From Canna indica (lineage: Eukaryota; Streptophyta; Magnoliopsida; Zingiberales; Cannaceae), in NCBI GenBank assembly GCA_034359265.1, contig CP136891.1:40912001-40976000 (forward strand): DNA of 64,000 nt. Reading direction: 5' to 3'. Within the stretch, counting starts at the first letter, position 1; each line of letters starts with the position of its first letter. The notes beneath the pieces are model-generated. The model made no database searches. It was not told the DNA's origin and saw only the letters and a program-made list of their open reading frames with translations. Shown piece after piece: positions 22,956 through 35,079 of this stretch. The translations under genes and the position numbers were made by a program.

Positions 22956-24381
22956 TGAAGGGGAAATGGCAACACTAGAGGGGGGTGAATAGTATGTTTA
23001 CTAAATTGATTAGTCTAAATTCCATTTTTAATCGTTTCTTGAATTACTTAGGCAATTTACAATTTTACGATTCGAAGATGCAATCTTGCAATTTAAATGC
23101 GGAAGCAATATAAAACAATTAAGCGCAAACAAATATAGCAATGCAAACAAAAGATTTATAGTAGTTCGGTCCCAATGCCTACTCCACTACCAAAGCACCC
23201 CGTTTAGGATTTCTAAACTAGTTTTACTAGATTAATTCAGTTTCCCTTACACAAAGGACTTTTCACTCGAAGAGTCGCACTCTCGACCTAAGGTACTTCC
23301 ACACCTGGAAATCTCCGCCTTCTTATCGAGAGCACTTCTTCCACCTCAACCCTAAGGGACAACTAAACTTATCCTAGTAAACACTAAGTTTACACAAGTG
23401 GCTTTACACCGTTTCACCAAGGTAACCACTTTCATACACAAGACCAAACACCTGGTCTTCGTACAAACACAAATCCAAAAATAGTTTAAATAACAGTTAA
23501 AATACAATCAAAAGAGTTTAAAGAGAAAAACCAATATTAAACGCTCTTTTGCAATCCTTCAATCCTTCAACTCATCAAGTAGTAGAGCTTGAATCAACAC
23601 CCGAGTTGAGGAGCAGTTGGCGCTTGAAGAAGAACTAGATGGAGAAGTAGAGTGCGCTGCAATCAATCTCTTGGAAGGCTTAAAAACTCTCTTTTAATTG
23701 CTCAATAAATCTGTAAGAGTGGAGAGAGAGGGTTAAAAGAAGTTATATGAGATATATTTATACCCTCATCAAAAAATGGCAGCTCAATGGATAGAAAACT
23801 ATCTGTTGCACGCCGTCGGTCGATTGGTCGGTCGACCGACCGATCGACAGGTCATTCGACCGCTACTTTCTCTTTGTGTGCGGTCGACCACCCAGACACA
23901 AATCCTTCGATCCCTCATTTGTTCGACCAGTTGGTCGACCGACGCAATTTTGGATCTGCGGCTATTTTTGGCAGTGTTCGTTTGACCGACAAGGCTACTG
24001 GCCTTTTTTTTTACCCTGTTCAGTCGACCGCCCGATCGACCGAACCTAGGCTAAGGTTGGTTACTTCAGCCTTTTACTTCCGCGCTTCATTTTCGGGTTC
24101 TGGCTTTCAACGAGCATCAACTTGGAGAGCTTTCATGTGATCTTTGAGCTCATCCAAAATATCTTTGGTGCACGTGTCGCTCTTCGAGAAGTTTCCGCGA
24201 CGAACCCGAGCGCAATGATCAATGTCCTTCTGATTTCTGATTTCTTCCGATATTTTTGATCGAGGACATCGAACGCTAATTGATATGGAACTTGAAAGAT
24301 ATTCTCAATGAAATTATTAGTCCCATGTTTGTTATCATCAAAACTGAGATTAAGACTAAGGTTGAAAACCTAAAGCCAACA
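22956..24381 (-). repeat. S1 5' LTR with palindrome cluster and TATA box
   Basis: The 1,426-bp partner of the LTR at 16633-18167. Its GTCGAC palindrome cluster (about 23815-24045) is shorter than the partner's, which accounts for most of the length difference. The TATAAATA box is the complement of 23755-23762. Confidence 0.9.
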
Positions 24382-26007
24382 AATAAAACACATCATCATG
24401 AGCTGTGCGTCTCATTCTTCAAGGTGAGTGGTTACTTTCCGTTGATTTGGGGGAGGCGGGCAGCCAAACCCGTAGGACTGCTAGGTGTCGAGTTTCTCGT
24501 GAGTTTTTCTTCGATTCATGGTACCTTAACCTTCTTACCACTGTTTTAATTATTGTTGCATCGGATCTCCGCAGTTTTTGTCGGATTCTTGATATTTTAG
24601 GGGCTGCCGAGTCAAGGAAAAAGGGGAAAGGTCATGCCAAAATTTTCCCCAATTCCCTTGACGAAAGTAAACCCCCTTTGATCGATCTTAAACCCATATC
24701 GAGTGGATTCATGATATACTTACTGAAAGTGACGATTGGAACTCATCCTCTAAAGCCTAGTAGGCTCGGCCAAGCAAAGGGAAAACTCCATGTCCATGGG
24801 TTGGCCGAGCAAGGGGTGTGCGGCTTGATCAAGGTCCTAATTAGGATAGATCGGAAACAAGATATTAGGGTTGGGGTTGGTCCTTCCCTCTTGTTCCTAT
24901 CCTTGGAGGCTCGGCCGAGCAAGGCATGCTTTGCTCAAGTCTCGGTCGAGCAAGGATAGGGGGAGATGGTGATCTCTAGAAGATAAACTTCATGGTTAGG
25001 AATACTCAAAACAATAGGGCATGACAAGTTGCCTAGATTGACAATTAGAATCAGAATGACATTTAGGTAAGATCTAACTAAGGAAGGCTTCTATGTTGAT
25101 GCATGTAATTAGTAGAATGGTAGGATAGTAACCATCCTTAGACCTTTCCTCTTTAAATTCTGAAATGTGGTGATACTTTTACCATGTTAGATAATTTATT
25201 TCCTTGTTGAACTTATGATTTAATGCAGAATTTAAATTCTTTATCATTGAATCATGTTGCTATACAAAGTAGGTGTTGTGAAGAAATTTCATTATAGTTT
25301 ATATGTTGTCCGGTGTTGTTAATGGGTGCATTTCCAAGTCTATAATATGTAGTTTACATTAGCAAAAGGTAGCATATGACGCTAGATGATTTCCATGAAA
25401 TTATAAAGTGTGTGTAAGATATGAAAACTCAGAAGTAGACGAGTTAGGCCTCACACCTAAGAAACATTTTGCGAACAATAGTGAGCGCATGATACAGCCG
25501 AAATTAACAAGCTGAGAATGGGCGGACGCCCGGGACTTTAAATAAGGAAACTTTAGGACACCATGTTTGTGTGATGTGATTGTGGTGGTCTATCGAGAAG
25601 CATGGGTAGTGGGAATGACTAATGCTTGACTCGACTAGTGATTGGGTCTAAAAATGGCACCAGCGGGCCCGTTAGGTGTCAGACCCCAGTTGGGTGGGAC
25701 TAGCTATCCCTACCCCAGTCGGTGTCCGGAGACTAGCAGACCATCCTAGTCGACAGCCCAAAGTTTGCTTTGATTCACTTATGTGCTATGTGGCCCGAAC
25801 GACCAGTATGTTACTATCTATATGTGGTAGGGCTGGTTATAGCCGAATCACTAGACCATGAGTAGGCCCTAGGGGCAAGGTGCCATATGGCGTAGTTAGG
25901 CTATTATGGCTGCTTACATGAATGTATGGCCTATACAGGATGACCCCTGGGGCTGGTTATCATAATAGAAGCAACTTATATCCCTAACTTTATATTTTGC
26001 TGCAATA

Positions 26008-26038
<31 letters not shown>

Positions 26039-26490
26039 TTATTGGGGAATTATGTGGTGGTTCAGAAGAATCGCTCACTAAGTCCCATGTGGACTCATAG
26101 TTTATTTCCTTATTTTGCAGAGCCTGATCAGTGAGATGAGGCTTGGAATCATGGTGCAGCTGGAGAGCAGGCGGTGGCCTAGATATCGTAGCACGTCCAC
26201 TAGTCATAGTCTAGAGGTCCAGGGCAGTTGTTTCTTTTAATACATTGAGATTGTCTATTCAAAAATATGTACTTGCTTTTAAACTTGAGTTGTTTCCTAT
26301 GGTGATTGACGTTTCAGAACTTTTCATGTTTTAAATCAAAATTGAGAACCTTCTTTAAAGATTTGAATAAAGCTGCATCTTTGTTTTCATTATGTGTTTT
26401 AGTTTCTATTACTCAGTGTGTGTAGTAGGCTTCAGGGTAGGACATAGACCTTGGCCGGTGACACGACCCTAAGTTGGGGTGTGACAAAGT

Positions 26491-26502
26491 TGGTATCAGA
26501 GC
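26491..26502 (+). other. G2 primer-binding site (iMet type)
   Basis: TGGTATCAGAGC starts four bases after the GTGTGACA end of the 5' LTR. It fixes plus-strand orientation. Confidence 0.92.
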
Positions 26503-26696
26503 TTTTGGTTAGGTCTTGACTATAACTAGGAGTTGGGTACTGTATGAGACATATGCTAGCGTGTCGACATACGGTATAGTTATGCTACGAGATCTGGCAA
26601 CCACGACTGCACTCAGCGTACCATGCGGTTAGTAATTTAAATTTCAATTACAATTTATTGGTATTAATGGTAAAAAATTTCTTGTAATCGAGTGTG

Positions 26697-27400
26697 ATGG
26701 AGACTCTCAATGCTGCATTGAGTAGCAGTGGTAGTAATTCCACTAAACGCTAGGGCCGAGGCCGAGGGAGAGAGCAGTTAGAGGAAGTGGTACAAGACCC
26801 TATAGTTGCTCAGCTACAGACCCAGGTGGCCTTGTTGAGAGAGGCGCCCCGTAGAGAGCAAGAATTGAGGCAGCAATAGCAATCGCAGCAGCCTCCATAG
26901 CTGGTACCGGTGGTGGTGGAGCCAGTAGTGCCAGCATATTGGATTCCAGAGTCCCCCCCCCCCTCCCCACCTATGCGGACTTTGTTAAACTGAGACTTTC
27001 GGTGTTCACTGGGATTGATAAGCAGGTTGAGGTCACTGAATTTCTGGCTGACTGCTACAAGTTTTGTGTGGAGCTGGGACTCTCATCTGAGGCAGTAGCT
27101 CGTATGGTGAGCCTACAGCTCAGGGGGCCGACCTTGGCACTCTGAGGGGACAGTTGCATCGACGGATCACCAGTAGAGTTTGGGGTGCCACTCAGAGGTC
27201 AGACATGCCGCAGTGTGGTCACTGGAACAGAAGGCAGTGGGGGACTTACTATGGCCGCACGGAGGAATGCTTCAGATGTGGGCAGGTTGGACATTTTAGA
27301 AAAGATTATTCGGATAGAGGTAGCTAGAGGACCGAGCAGTCAAGGGGAAAAGCCCCGATGTTAGTTGGGTCAGTGGCTCAGAAGGGTCCGATATAAAGGA
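26697..27400 (+). pseudogene. gag: G2 gag remnant
   Basis: A start at 26697 gives METLNAALSSSGSNSTKR, then a TAG. Further stops interrupt the Gln-rich linker (about 26878 and 26899). In a shifted frame the capsid-type segment YADFVKLRLSVFTGIDKQVE and EFLADCYKFCVELGLSS is seen to 27145. Most of the capsid domain is then missing. Text resumes with a nucleocapsid zinc knuckle at about 27268 (CFRCGQVGHFRKDY), whose last Cys is Tyr. Internal deletion, frameshifts and stops show it is inactive. Protease follows directly. Confidence 0.82.
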
Positions 27401-30211
27401 GGGGGCCGCAAGTTAGCCACTTTGGGAGACCGTCTACCCGAGTTTATGCCATGAACTGCGATGGGGCAGAGGCATCCAAGGCAGTGGTGACAGGTACTAT
27501 TTTAGTTAGTTCTTCTGCTGCTTATGTCCTGTTAGATCTGGGTGCCCCGCAATCATTTGTATCGACCAAATTTGTTGCTGGATTGCCTATGGCACCTTCC
27601 TTTCTTGTTGTGCCATATGTGGTGTCAACGCCTACGGGCGACTCATTAATAGCAAAATCAATCTTCCGTGACTGCGAAGTGCTAGTTGGTGGTCATGGGT
27701 TGAAGGCAGATTTGACACTTCTGCCTATGCTTGAAATTGACGTCACCCACGCGAAGGATTGGCTGACAGAGCACTTCACGTCAGTTAATTGTAGGACTAA
27801 GACTGTCATGTTCAGTAAGTCGGGTTGCCGCAATTCACCTTCCGTGGGGAAGGAAAGGCTGAGCCCATGGGTGTCATTTCAGCCCTTAAGGCTCGTAAAT
27901 TGCTATTAGGCGGCTACTAGTCCTTCTTGGCATTCGTATTTATGGCTGAGGAAAAGGAGGGCACGGCTCAGGAGGTTAGTAGAACTCCGGTGATATGTGA
28001 GTTCCTCGATGTCTTCCCAAAAGAATTGCTCGGATTATCGTCTGAGAGAGAAATCGAATTCTACATTGAATTGCAGCCCGGGGCAGCACCGATCCCCATC
28101 CCACCTTATAGGATGGCGCCGGTTGGACTTCGTAAGTTAAAGGCGCAGTTGCAGGAATTGCTAGACTTGGGTTTCATTCGCCCAAGTGTTTCCCCTTGGG
28201 GTGCTCTGGTCCTATTTGTGAAGAAAAAGGACGGGTCCATGCGCATGTGCATCGACTATAGGTAGGTCAACAATGTGACAATCAAGAATCGTTACCCACT
28301 GCCTAGAATCGACGACTTGTTCGACCAGTTGCAGGGGGCGCAGTGGTTTTCAAGAATTGATTTGAGGTCTGGATAGCATCAACTGAGAATCCGAGACCAT
28401 GACGTACCCAAGACCGCCTTTAGGACCCGCTACGACCATTACGAGTTCCTGGTAATGTCATTTGGGTTGACGAACGCCCCTGCGGCCTTTATGGACCTCA
28501 TGAGTAGAGTGTTCAAAGAATATCTAGATAGATTTGTGATCATCTTTATTGATGATATCCTAGTGTATTCCAAAATCAAGGAGGAACACTCCGAGCATTT
28601 GGAAATGGTCCTGGGAACCCTCAAAAAACATCAGTTGTACGCCTAATTCACCAAGTGTGAGTTTTGGCTAGAAAGTGTGGGATTCCTACGGCATATAGTG
28701 TCCAAGGAATGAATCAGTGTGGACCCTGCCAAGATAGAGGCAGTAAAGGACTGGAAGCGGCCGATCAGTGTGACCAAAGTCCGCAGTTTCTTCGGGTTAG
28801 CCGAGTTTTATAGAAAGTTTGTAGAAAATTCTAAAAAAATTACAGCTCCTCTGACTCGGTTAACTCAGAAGAAAGTCAAATTTGAGTGGGACGGGAAGTG
28901 TGAGGAGAGCTTCTTGAAGCTCAAAGAATGCCTAACGTCAGCACCAATTTTGGCCGTACCTTCTGGCTCGGGAGGATTTGTGGTATACTGTGACGCCTCT
29001 CGGGTTGGCCTAGGCTGTGTCCTGATGTAGTATGGCAGGGTTATTGCCTATGTGTCTCGTCAGTTGAAAGTGCATGAAAAGAATTATCCAACCTATGATT
29101 TGGAACTGGCGGCGGTAGTGGTTGCTCTAAAGTTATGGCATCACTACTTGTACGGTGAGGCCTGTGAGATTTATACTGACCACAAAAGCCTCCAGTACTT
29201 GCTCACCCAAAAGGAGCTCAATTTAAGGCAAAGAAGATGGCTCGAACTCCTGAAAGATTATGATTGTATCATCTTGTATCACCCCGGGAAGGCCAATATG
29301 GTGGCAGACGAACGGAGCAGAAAGTCTATCGGCAGCCTATCCCATTTCGCTGTCGGGAGAAGGCCATTAGTGCGAGACTTGGCACTATGCTTGGATGGGG
29401 GAGCAGTGTTAGCGGTGTCAGCGTCGAGTGCCCATGTGGCACACCTGCGGGTACAATCCACATTGGTGGATATGTTGCGTGTCACGCAAGGAGAAGACGC
29501 CATTTGTGCACTGATGAAGGACTTAGTGTAGAGAGGCGATGTAGAGAATGGATTCAGGTTGGACTCAGAAGATGTGCTGAGGTTCAAAGACCGAATCATG
29601 GTGTCTGATAAGGCAGAGGTGCGCAGGCAAGTCCTAGAGCTGGGTCATCGCTCCACTTATACGATGCATCCGGGAGCCACCAAAATGTACCGAGATTTAA
29701 GGCAGCATTACTGGTGGAAGGGCATGAAATGGGAGGTTGCGGAATTCGTATCCAAGTGTTTGGTCTGCCAATAGGTAAAGGCCAAACAGCTGAAGCCCGC
29801 GGGGCTATTGCAAAACCTAGAGGTTCCCGAGTGAAAGTGGGACAAGATCACAATGGATCTAGTGACAGGGTTGCCTAAGTCAAAAGGCGGTTTTGATTCT
29901 ACCTCGGTGGTGGTTGACAGATTGACAAAGACCGCCCTTTTCATACCCGTCTAGACAACCTTTTCTGCAGAGCAGTACGCTAGACTATTCTTGGACAGGA
30001 TTGTGGCATACCATGGTACCCCAGTGATGATCATATCCGATCGCAGTACCCAGTTCACAGTCCAATTTTGGCAGTCCTTCCAGGAAGCCTTGGGTACTCA
30101 AGTGCGCTTCAGCACATCTTTCCATCCGCAAACGGATAGACAGTGAGAGAGGACCATCCAAACCTTGGAAGATATGCTGAGGGTGTGCGTCCTGGATATG
30201 GCCGACGGGTG
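27400..30211 (+). pseudogene. pol: G2 pol remnant: protease, RT, RNase H, integrase N-terminal and core
   Basis: In order: retropepsin (GTILVSSSAAYVLLDLGAPQ at about 27490-27550, with DSGA-type motif altered to DLGA); RT from about 27960 with [62 protein letters not shown] and the FIDD active site (about 28548); the RNase H start [16 protein letters not shown] (28980-29028); RNase H with [17 protein letters not shown] and [10 protein letters not shown]; integrase zinc domain (GHRSTYTMHP, CLVCQ) and core ([31 protein letters not shown]). At least eight in-frame stops interrupt it, many at positions where the family has Gln or Trp. The frame is cut at 30212 by the solo LTR and resumes at 31133. 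Confidence 0.9.
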
Positions 30212-30216
30212 GGAGA

Positions 30217-31127
30217 TGTAGGCGAAATGACAACACTAGAGGGGGGGATTTGAGATGGTCCTCTCTCAAGTGTTGTTGTTGATCAATCCATTGAAGGCTC
30301 AAATCTCCCTTTACAATGCTCAATCAAGTCTGTAAGAGTGGGAGAAGAAGGTAAAATGAGATATGTGAGGGTGTATTTATACCCTCATGAAGAAATGGCA
30401 GCTCAACGGATAGAAAACTATCTGTTGCAGTCGCCAGTCGATTGGTCGGTCGACCAACCGATCGACCGACCACATCGACCGTCGCTTTTTCTCTTTGAGC
30501 GATCGACCGACTGGTCGATCGCCCAGATGCGAAATCACATTCCCTCAATCCGGTCAACCCATCGGTCGACCGATGCAGGGAAGCTAGAATCACGCACCTT
30601 GCTATTTTTAATCCGATCGACCGATCGGTCGACCGCTAGAGCTACTGCCCATTTTAGGCCTTTGTCGGTCGACCGACCACTGCCAAAAATCAGCAGTGGC
30701 TACTTCGGTTGACCGGCTGGTCGACCAAATTGGCTACTGCCAATTTCCTTACCCTATTCGATCGACCGCCTGATTGATCGAACCTAGGCTGAATTTGGTT
30801 TCTTCAGCCTTTTTATTTCCTGCTTAGTTTTTGGGTTCCGGCTTTCAACGAGCATCAACTGGGAGAGCTTTCTATATGATCTTTGGACTCGTCCAATGTG
30901 ACTTTGGTGCACTCGTTGATCTTCAAGAAATTTCCACGATGAACCCGAGCGCAACGATCAATGTCCTTCCAATTTTCCGATTTCTTCCGATTTATCCGAT
31001 CAAGGACATCGAACGCTAATCGATATGGAACCTGAAAGATTTCTCGACAATATATTAGTTCCATATTTATTATCATCAAAACCGAGATTAAGAGATTAAG
31101 ACCAAGGTTGAAAACCTAAAGCCAACA
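30217..31127 (-). mobile_element. Solo LTR of the S family, internally deleted
   Basis: The sequence starts TGTAGGCGAAATGACAACAC and ends CTAAAGCCAACA, matching S1 LTR ends, but is only 911 bp. About 550 bp near the start, between the CTAGAGGGGGG word and the TTACAATGCTCAAT region, is replaced by a short GATTTGAG stretch. Flanks are GGAGA (30212-30216) and AGAGA (31128-31132). The GTCGAC palindrome cluster (about 30435-30780) is retained and differs in unit order from the other copies. The TATA box complement is at 30374-30381. It interrupts the G2 integrase. Confidence 0.9.
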
Positions 31128-31132
31128 AGAGA

Positions 31133-31869
31133 AACACCTACCATTGATCGAGTTCGCCTACAACAATAGCTATCACAGTCGCATTGGCATGGCTCCTTTC
31201 GAGGCCTTGTATGAGCGGCGGTGTAGGTCTCCTGTGGGCTGGTTTGAGGTCGGAGAATCACTCATGGTGGGTCCTGATCTGGTTGAGGAAGTAGTAGAGA
31301 AGGTGAAAACTATAAAGGAAAGATTGTTGCCGGCCCAGAGTCGTCAAAAAATGTATGCCGATAAGAAGGCCAGAGAGTTAGAGTTCGCTGAGGGCGACTT
31401 GGTGTTTCTGAAGATTTCCCCCATGAAAGGGGTCATCCGGTTTGGGAAGAAGGGGAAGTTGAGCCCTAGATTCATTAGGCATTTCCCTATTCTCAAGCGA
31501 AGAAGCGCGGTGGCTTACGAATTGCCTTTCCCTCCAAGCCTGAGCAGAGTTCACCTAGTTTTTCATATATCCATGCTCAGTCGTTATGTAAGAGACTATT
31601 CGCATGTGATCGAGCCCTCTTCTATCGAAGTAGATTCGGTTGTCTCATTCGAGGAAATGCCGGTGGAGATCCTCGACCACCAAATTAGAAAGCTGAGTTC
31701 CAAAGAAATCTTCCTGATGAAAGTTAGATGGGAGCACCACTCCGGGCAAGAGGCCACTTGGGAGGTAGAGCGAGACTTGAGAGAGCGCTACCCTTCCTTG
31801 TTTGGAGACCCGGAAAGTCCTTGCAATCCAATTAAATTCGAGGACGAATTGCCCTTAAAGGGGGAAGGT
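31133..31869 (+). pseudogene. pol: G2 integrase C-terminus with chromodomain-like tail
   Basis: The frame resumes with LIEFAYNNSYHSRIGMAPFE and ALYERRCRSPVGWFEVGE, the end of the integrase core. The C-terminal GPY/F-type region follows (FAEGDLVFLKISPMKGVIRF, GKLSPRFIRHFPI), then PVEILDHQIRKLSSKEIF and EATWEVERDLRERYPSLFGD, which resemble the chromodomain-like tail of Tekay/Del chromoviruses. The open run extends to the LTR. This is the best-preserved part of G2. A polypurine tract, AAAGGGGGAAGG (about 31857-31868), abuts the 3' LTR. Confidence 0.88.
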
Positions 31870-34359
31870 TGTAAGACCCAAAAAAATTTCTTAATATAAA
31901 AATTTATTTTTGGTGCAGCGCACTGGATTAGGAGTTTGTCGAGTCGAGCCATGGAGTCGCCTCGAGTAGAAGGTATAACTCGGCTTATGAAGTTTAAATT
32001 GGTTAGATGGATATTTCCTTATTAAGCATTAGATGTCCTTTTTGAATCGAGTTCAAATCATGTATGCGGATCGAATCGGGGCCCGAATCCGATTTGGATT
32101 GAGTCGAGTAGAGGCTAAGTCAGTTAGAGGGTCATTTATGTCATCGGTAGATGAGGGGATAAAACCCCTCATCATGAGCCGTGCGGCTCATTCTTGAGCC
32201 GCACGCCGCCCGAGTAATAGAGGGAGGAGGGGAGATCTTGGGTCGGCACCGAAAACTGTGTCGCCGTCGGAAGGATCGAGGTCGTCAACGTCCACCCTTT
32301 CTTCTTCCTTGATCAAGGTGAGTGGTTACTTTCCGTTGATTTGGGGGAGGCGGGTAGCTGAACCCCTAGGTTAGCTAGGTGTTGAGTTTCTCACGAGGTT
32401 TTCGACGATTCATGGTACCTTAACCTTCTTACCGCTGTTTTAATTATTGTTGCATCAGATCTCTGCAGTTTTTGTCGGATTCTTGATATTTTAGGGGCTG
32501 CCGAGTCAAGGAAAAAGGGGAAAGGTCATGCCGAAATTTTCCCCAATTCACTTGACGGATGTAAACCCCCTTTGAACGATCTTAAACCCATATCGAGTGG
32601 ATTCATGATTTACTTACTGAAAGTGACGATTGGAACTCATCCTCTAAAGCCTAGTAGGCTCGGCCAAGCAAAGGGAAAACTCCATGTCCATGGGTTGGCC
32701 GAGCAAGGGGTGTGCGGCTTGATCAAGGTCTTAATTAGGATATATCGGAAACAAGATATTAGGGTTGGGGTTGGTCCTTCCCTCTTGTTCCTATCCTTGG
32801 AGGCTCGGACGAGCAAGGCATGCTTTGCTCAAGTCTCGGCCGAGCAAGGATAGGGGGAGATGGTGATCTCTAGAATATAAACTTCATGGTTAGGAATACT
32901 CAAAACAATAGGGCATGACAAGTTGCCTAGATTGACAATTAGAAGTAGAATGACATTTAGGTAAGATCTAACTAAGGAAGGCTTTTATGTTGATGCATGT
33001 AATTAGTAGAATGGTAGGATAGTAACCATCCTTAGACCTTTCCTCTTTAAATTCTGAAATGTGGTGATACTTTTACCATGTTAGATCATTTATTTCCTTG
33101 TTGAATTTATGGTTTAATGCAGAATTTAAATTCTTTATCATTGAATCATGTGGCTATACATAGTAGGTGTTGTGAAGAAATTTCATTATAGTTTATATGA
33201 TGTCCGGTATTGTTAATGGGTGCATTTCCAAGTCTATAACATGTAGTTTACATTAGCAAAAGGTAGCATATGACGCTAGATGATTTACATGAAATTATAA
33301 AGTGTGTGTTAGATATGGAAACTCAAAAGTAGATGAGTTAGGCCTCACACCTAAGAAACTTTTTGCGAACAATAGTGTGCGCATGATACGGTCGAAATTA
33401 AAAGGCTGAGAACGGGCAAACGCCCAGGAGTTTAAATAAGGAAACTTTAGGACACCATATTTGTGTGATGTGATTGTGGTGGTCTGTCGAGAAGCATGGG
33501 TAGTCGGAATGACTATTGCTTGACTCGGCCTGTGATTGGATCTTGATATTGCACCAGCGGGCCCGCTAGGTGTCAGACCCCAGTTGGATGGGACTAGCTA
33601 TCCCTACCCCAGTCGGTGTCCGGAGACTAGCAGACCATCCTAGTCGACGGCCCAGAGTTTGCTTTGATTCACTTATGTGCTATGTGGCCCGAACTGCCAA
33701 TATGTTATTATTTGTATGTGGTAGAGCTGGTCATAGCCGAATCACTAGACCATGAGTAGGTCCTAGGGGCCGGGTGCCATGTGGCATAGTTAGGCTGTTA
33801 TGGCTGCTTACATGAATGTATGGCCTATCCAGGACGACCCCTGGGGTCGGTTGTCATAATAGAAGCAACTTATATCCCTCACTTTATATTTTGTGTGTGT
33901 GTGTGTGTGATTATTGGGGAATTATGTGGTGATTCAGAAGAACCGCTCACTGAGTCTCATGTGGACTCACGGCTTATTTCCTTGTTTTGCATAGCCCGAT
34001 TAATGAGATGAGGCTTGGAATCATGGTGCAGCTGGAGGGCAGGCGGTGGCGTAGATCTCGTAGCAACGTCCACTAGTCATAGTCTAGAGGTCTATGGCAG
34101 TTGTTTCTTTTAATACACTGAGATTGTCTATTCGAAAACATGTACTTGCTTTTAAAGTTGAGTTGTTTCCTATGGTGATTAATGTTTCGGAACTTTTCAT
34201 GTTTTAAAGCAAAATTGTGAACCTTCTTTAAATATTTGAATAAAGCTGCATTGTTGTTTTCATTATGTGTTTCAGTTTCTGTTAGTCAGTGTATGTAGTA
34301 GGCTTCCGGGTAGTACATAAACCCTAGCCGGTCACACGTCCCTAAGTTAGGGTGTGACA
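31870..34359 (+). repeat. G2 3' LTR
   Basis: This 2,490-bp LTR starts TGTAAGACC and ends GTGTGACA. It is the most complete copy of three in the window. It contains GGCTCGGCCGAGCAAGG-type inverted words and a (GT)n run at about 33889-33910. Open frames at 32572, 33570 and 33820 recur in the 5' LTR and have no coding signal. Confidence 0.92.
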
Positions 34360-34364
34360 CAGTA

Positions 34365-34998
34365 TCAAAGACCTTTTCCTCTCAAATGTTTCAAATGTAA
34401 CCAACAAGGACATAAATCAAATGAATGCCCTCAAAGGATATTTTTAAACATGGCTGACCACAAGAAAGATGAAGATGAAAGCTATGATGATGGTATAGGT
34501 CTGGAGTGTGAGAATGAAGCACAATTGGAAGGAGATGAAGGGGAACCTTTAATCTGTATCCTGCGAAAACTTCTCATTATTGGAAAGCACCAAGTGTTCA
34601 CTCAATGGAATGGGATTTTCAAAACAAAGTGTACGGTACAACGAAAAGTTTGTAACTTGATCATAGATGGTGGTAGCTGTGAGAATGTTGTATCTAAGGC
34701 GATGGTGAAGGCTTTGAGGTTGCCCACAGTACCTCACCCCAATCCTTACAAAATAGGATGGGTGGAAAAAGGAGTTGACTTCACTATAGATCAACAAAGT
34801 TCAGTGACCTTGTCCATTTGGGCTGCCTACAAGGATCAAATTACTTGTGATGTTATAGACATGGATGCCTGCCACATACTCCTTAGTAGGCCTTGGTTGT
34901 TTGACAGAGAGGTAGTTCACAACGGGAAGGAGAATACATATTCATTTGTATGGACTCAAAAGAAATTGACCTTGCTACCTATGGCAGTACCCACCTAG
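34365..34998 (+). pseudogene. G1 gag C-terminal zinc knuckle and protease
   Basis: This continues the gag frame broken at 16345: QRPFPLKCFKCNQQGHKSNE begins the zinc knuckle (CFKCNQQGHKSNEC). An acidic linker follows, then the retropepsin with CNLIIDGGSCENVVSKAMV (active-site DGGS type), IDMDACHILLSRPWLFDREV and YSFVWTQKKLTLLP. The stretch reads without a stop to 34998, where a TAG occurs. It is separated from the first part of gag by the 18-kb G2 insertion. Confidence 0.88.
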
Positions 34999-35079
34999 TC
35001 AAAGCCAACACAGAATGCTCACACTAAACATTCTCTTACACCTAGTGGCCCTCAGTTATTGTAGACTAAAGATATTATA

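Larger units (their letters stand above)
16633..24381 (-). mobile_element. S1, gag-only Sirevirus-like Ty1/copia element
   Basis: The element is flanked by GATAA (16628-16632) and AATAA (24382-24386). LTRs at 16633-18167 and 22956-24381 begin TGAAGGSGAAATGGC and end AAAGCCAACA. On the minus strand the order is 5' LTR, iMet primer-binding site, gag (22888 to 21437), about 3.0 kb of AT-rich non-coding DNA, a cluster of polypurine tracts, 3' LTR. Multiple polypurine tracts and palindrome-rich LTRs are known features of Sireviruses, and the Gag is of that type. There is no protease, integrase, RT or RNase H reading frame between gag and the 3' LTR, so the element is non-autonomous. Copy S2 (46276-59668) has the same layout. 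Confidence 0.9.
16348..26486 (+). repeat. G2 5' LTR, split by element S1
   Basis: The two parts (16348-16632 and 24382-26486) match the 3' LTR in order. Compared with the 3' LTR, this copy has lost about 100 bp just after the S1 insertion point, between CTCATTCTT and CAAGGTGAGTGG. A (GT)n(GA)n microsatellite lies at about 26007-26037. Frames such as 24405-24959 and 25676-25861 recur in the 3' LTR without coding signals and are not genes. Confidence 0.9.
16348..34359 (+). mobile_element. G2, Ty3/gypsy chromovirus (Tekay/Del-like) inserted in G1 gag
   Basis: The LTRs start TGTAAGACC and end GTGTGACA. The 3' LTR is 31870-34359 (2,490 bp). The 5' LTR is 16348-16632 plus 24382-26486. Flanking duplications are TAGTA (16343-16347) and CAGTA (34360-34364), and the C-to-T change on the left creates a stop in G1 gag. 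The interior has an iMet primer-binding site, gag, protease, RT, RNase H, integrase and a chromodomain-like C-terminus, all damaged by stops. The C-terminal EILDHQIRKLSSKE followed by EATWEVERDLRERYPSLF resembles the Tekay/Del clade of chromoviruses. Confidence 0.94.

Noticed and set aside
24405..24959. 184-codon frame, and its partner at 32572-32853
   Set aside because: Located in the G2 LTR, not conserved in length between the two LTRs, no domain, and no ATG context in common.
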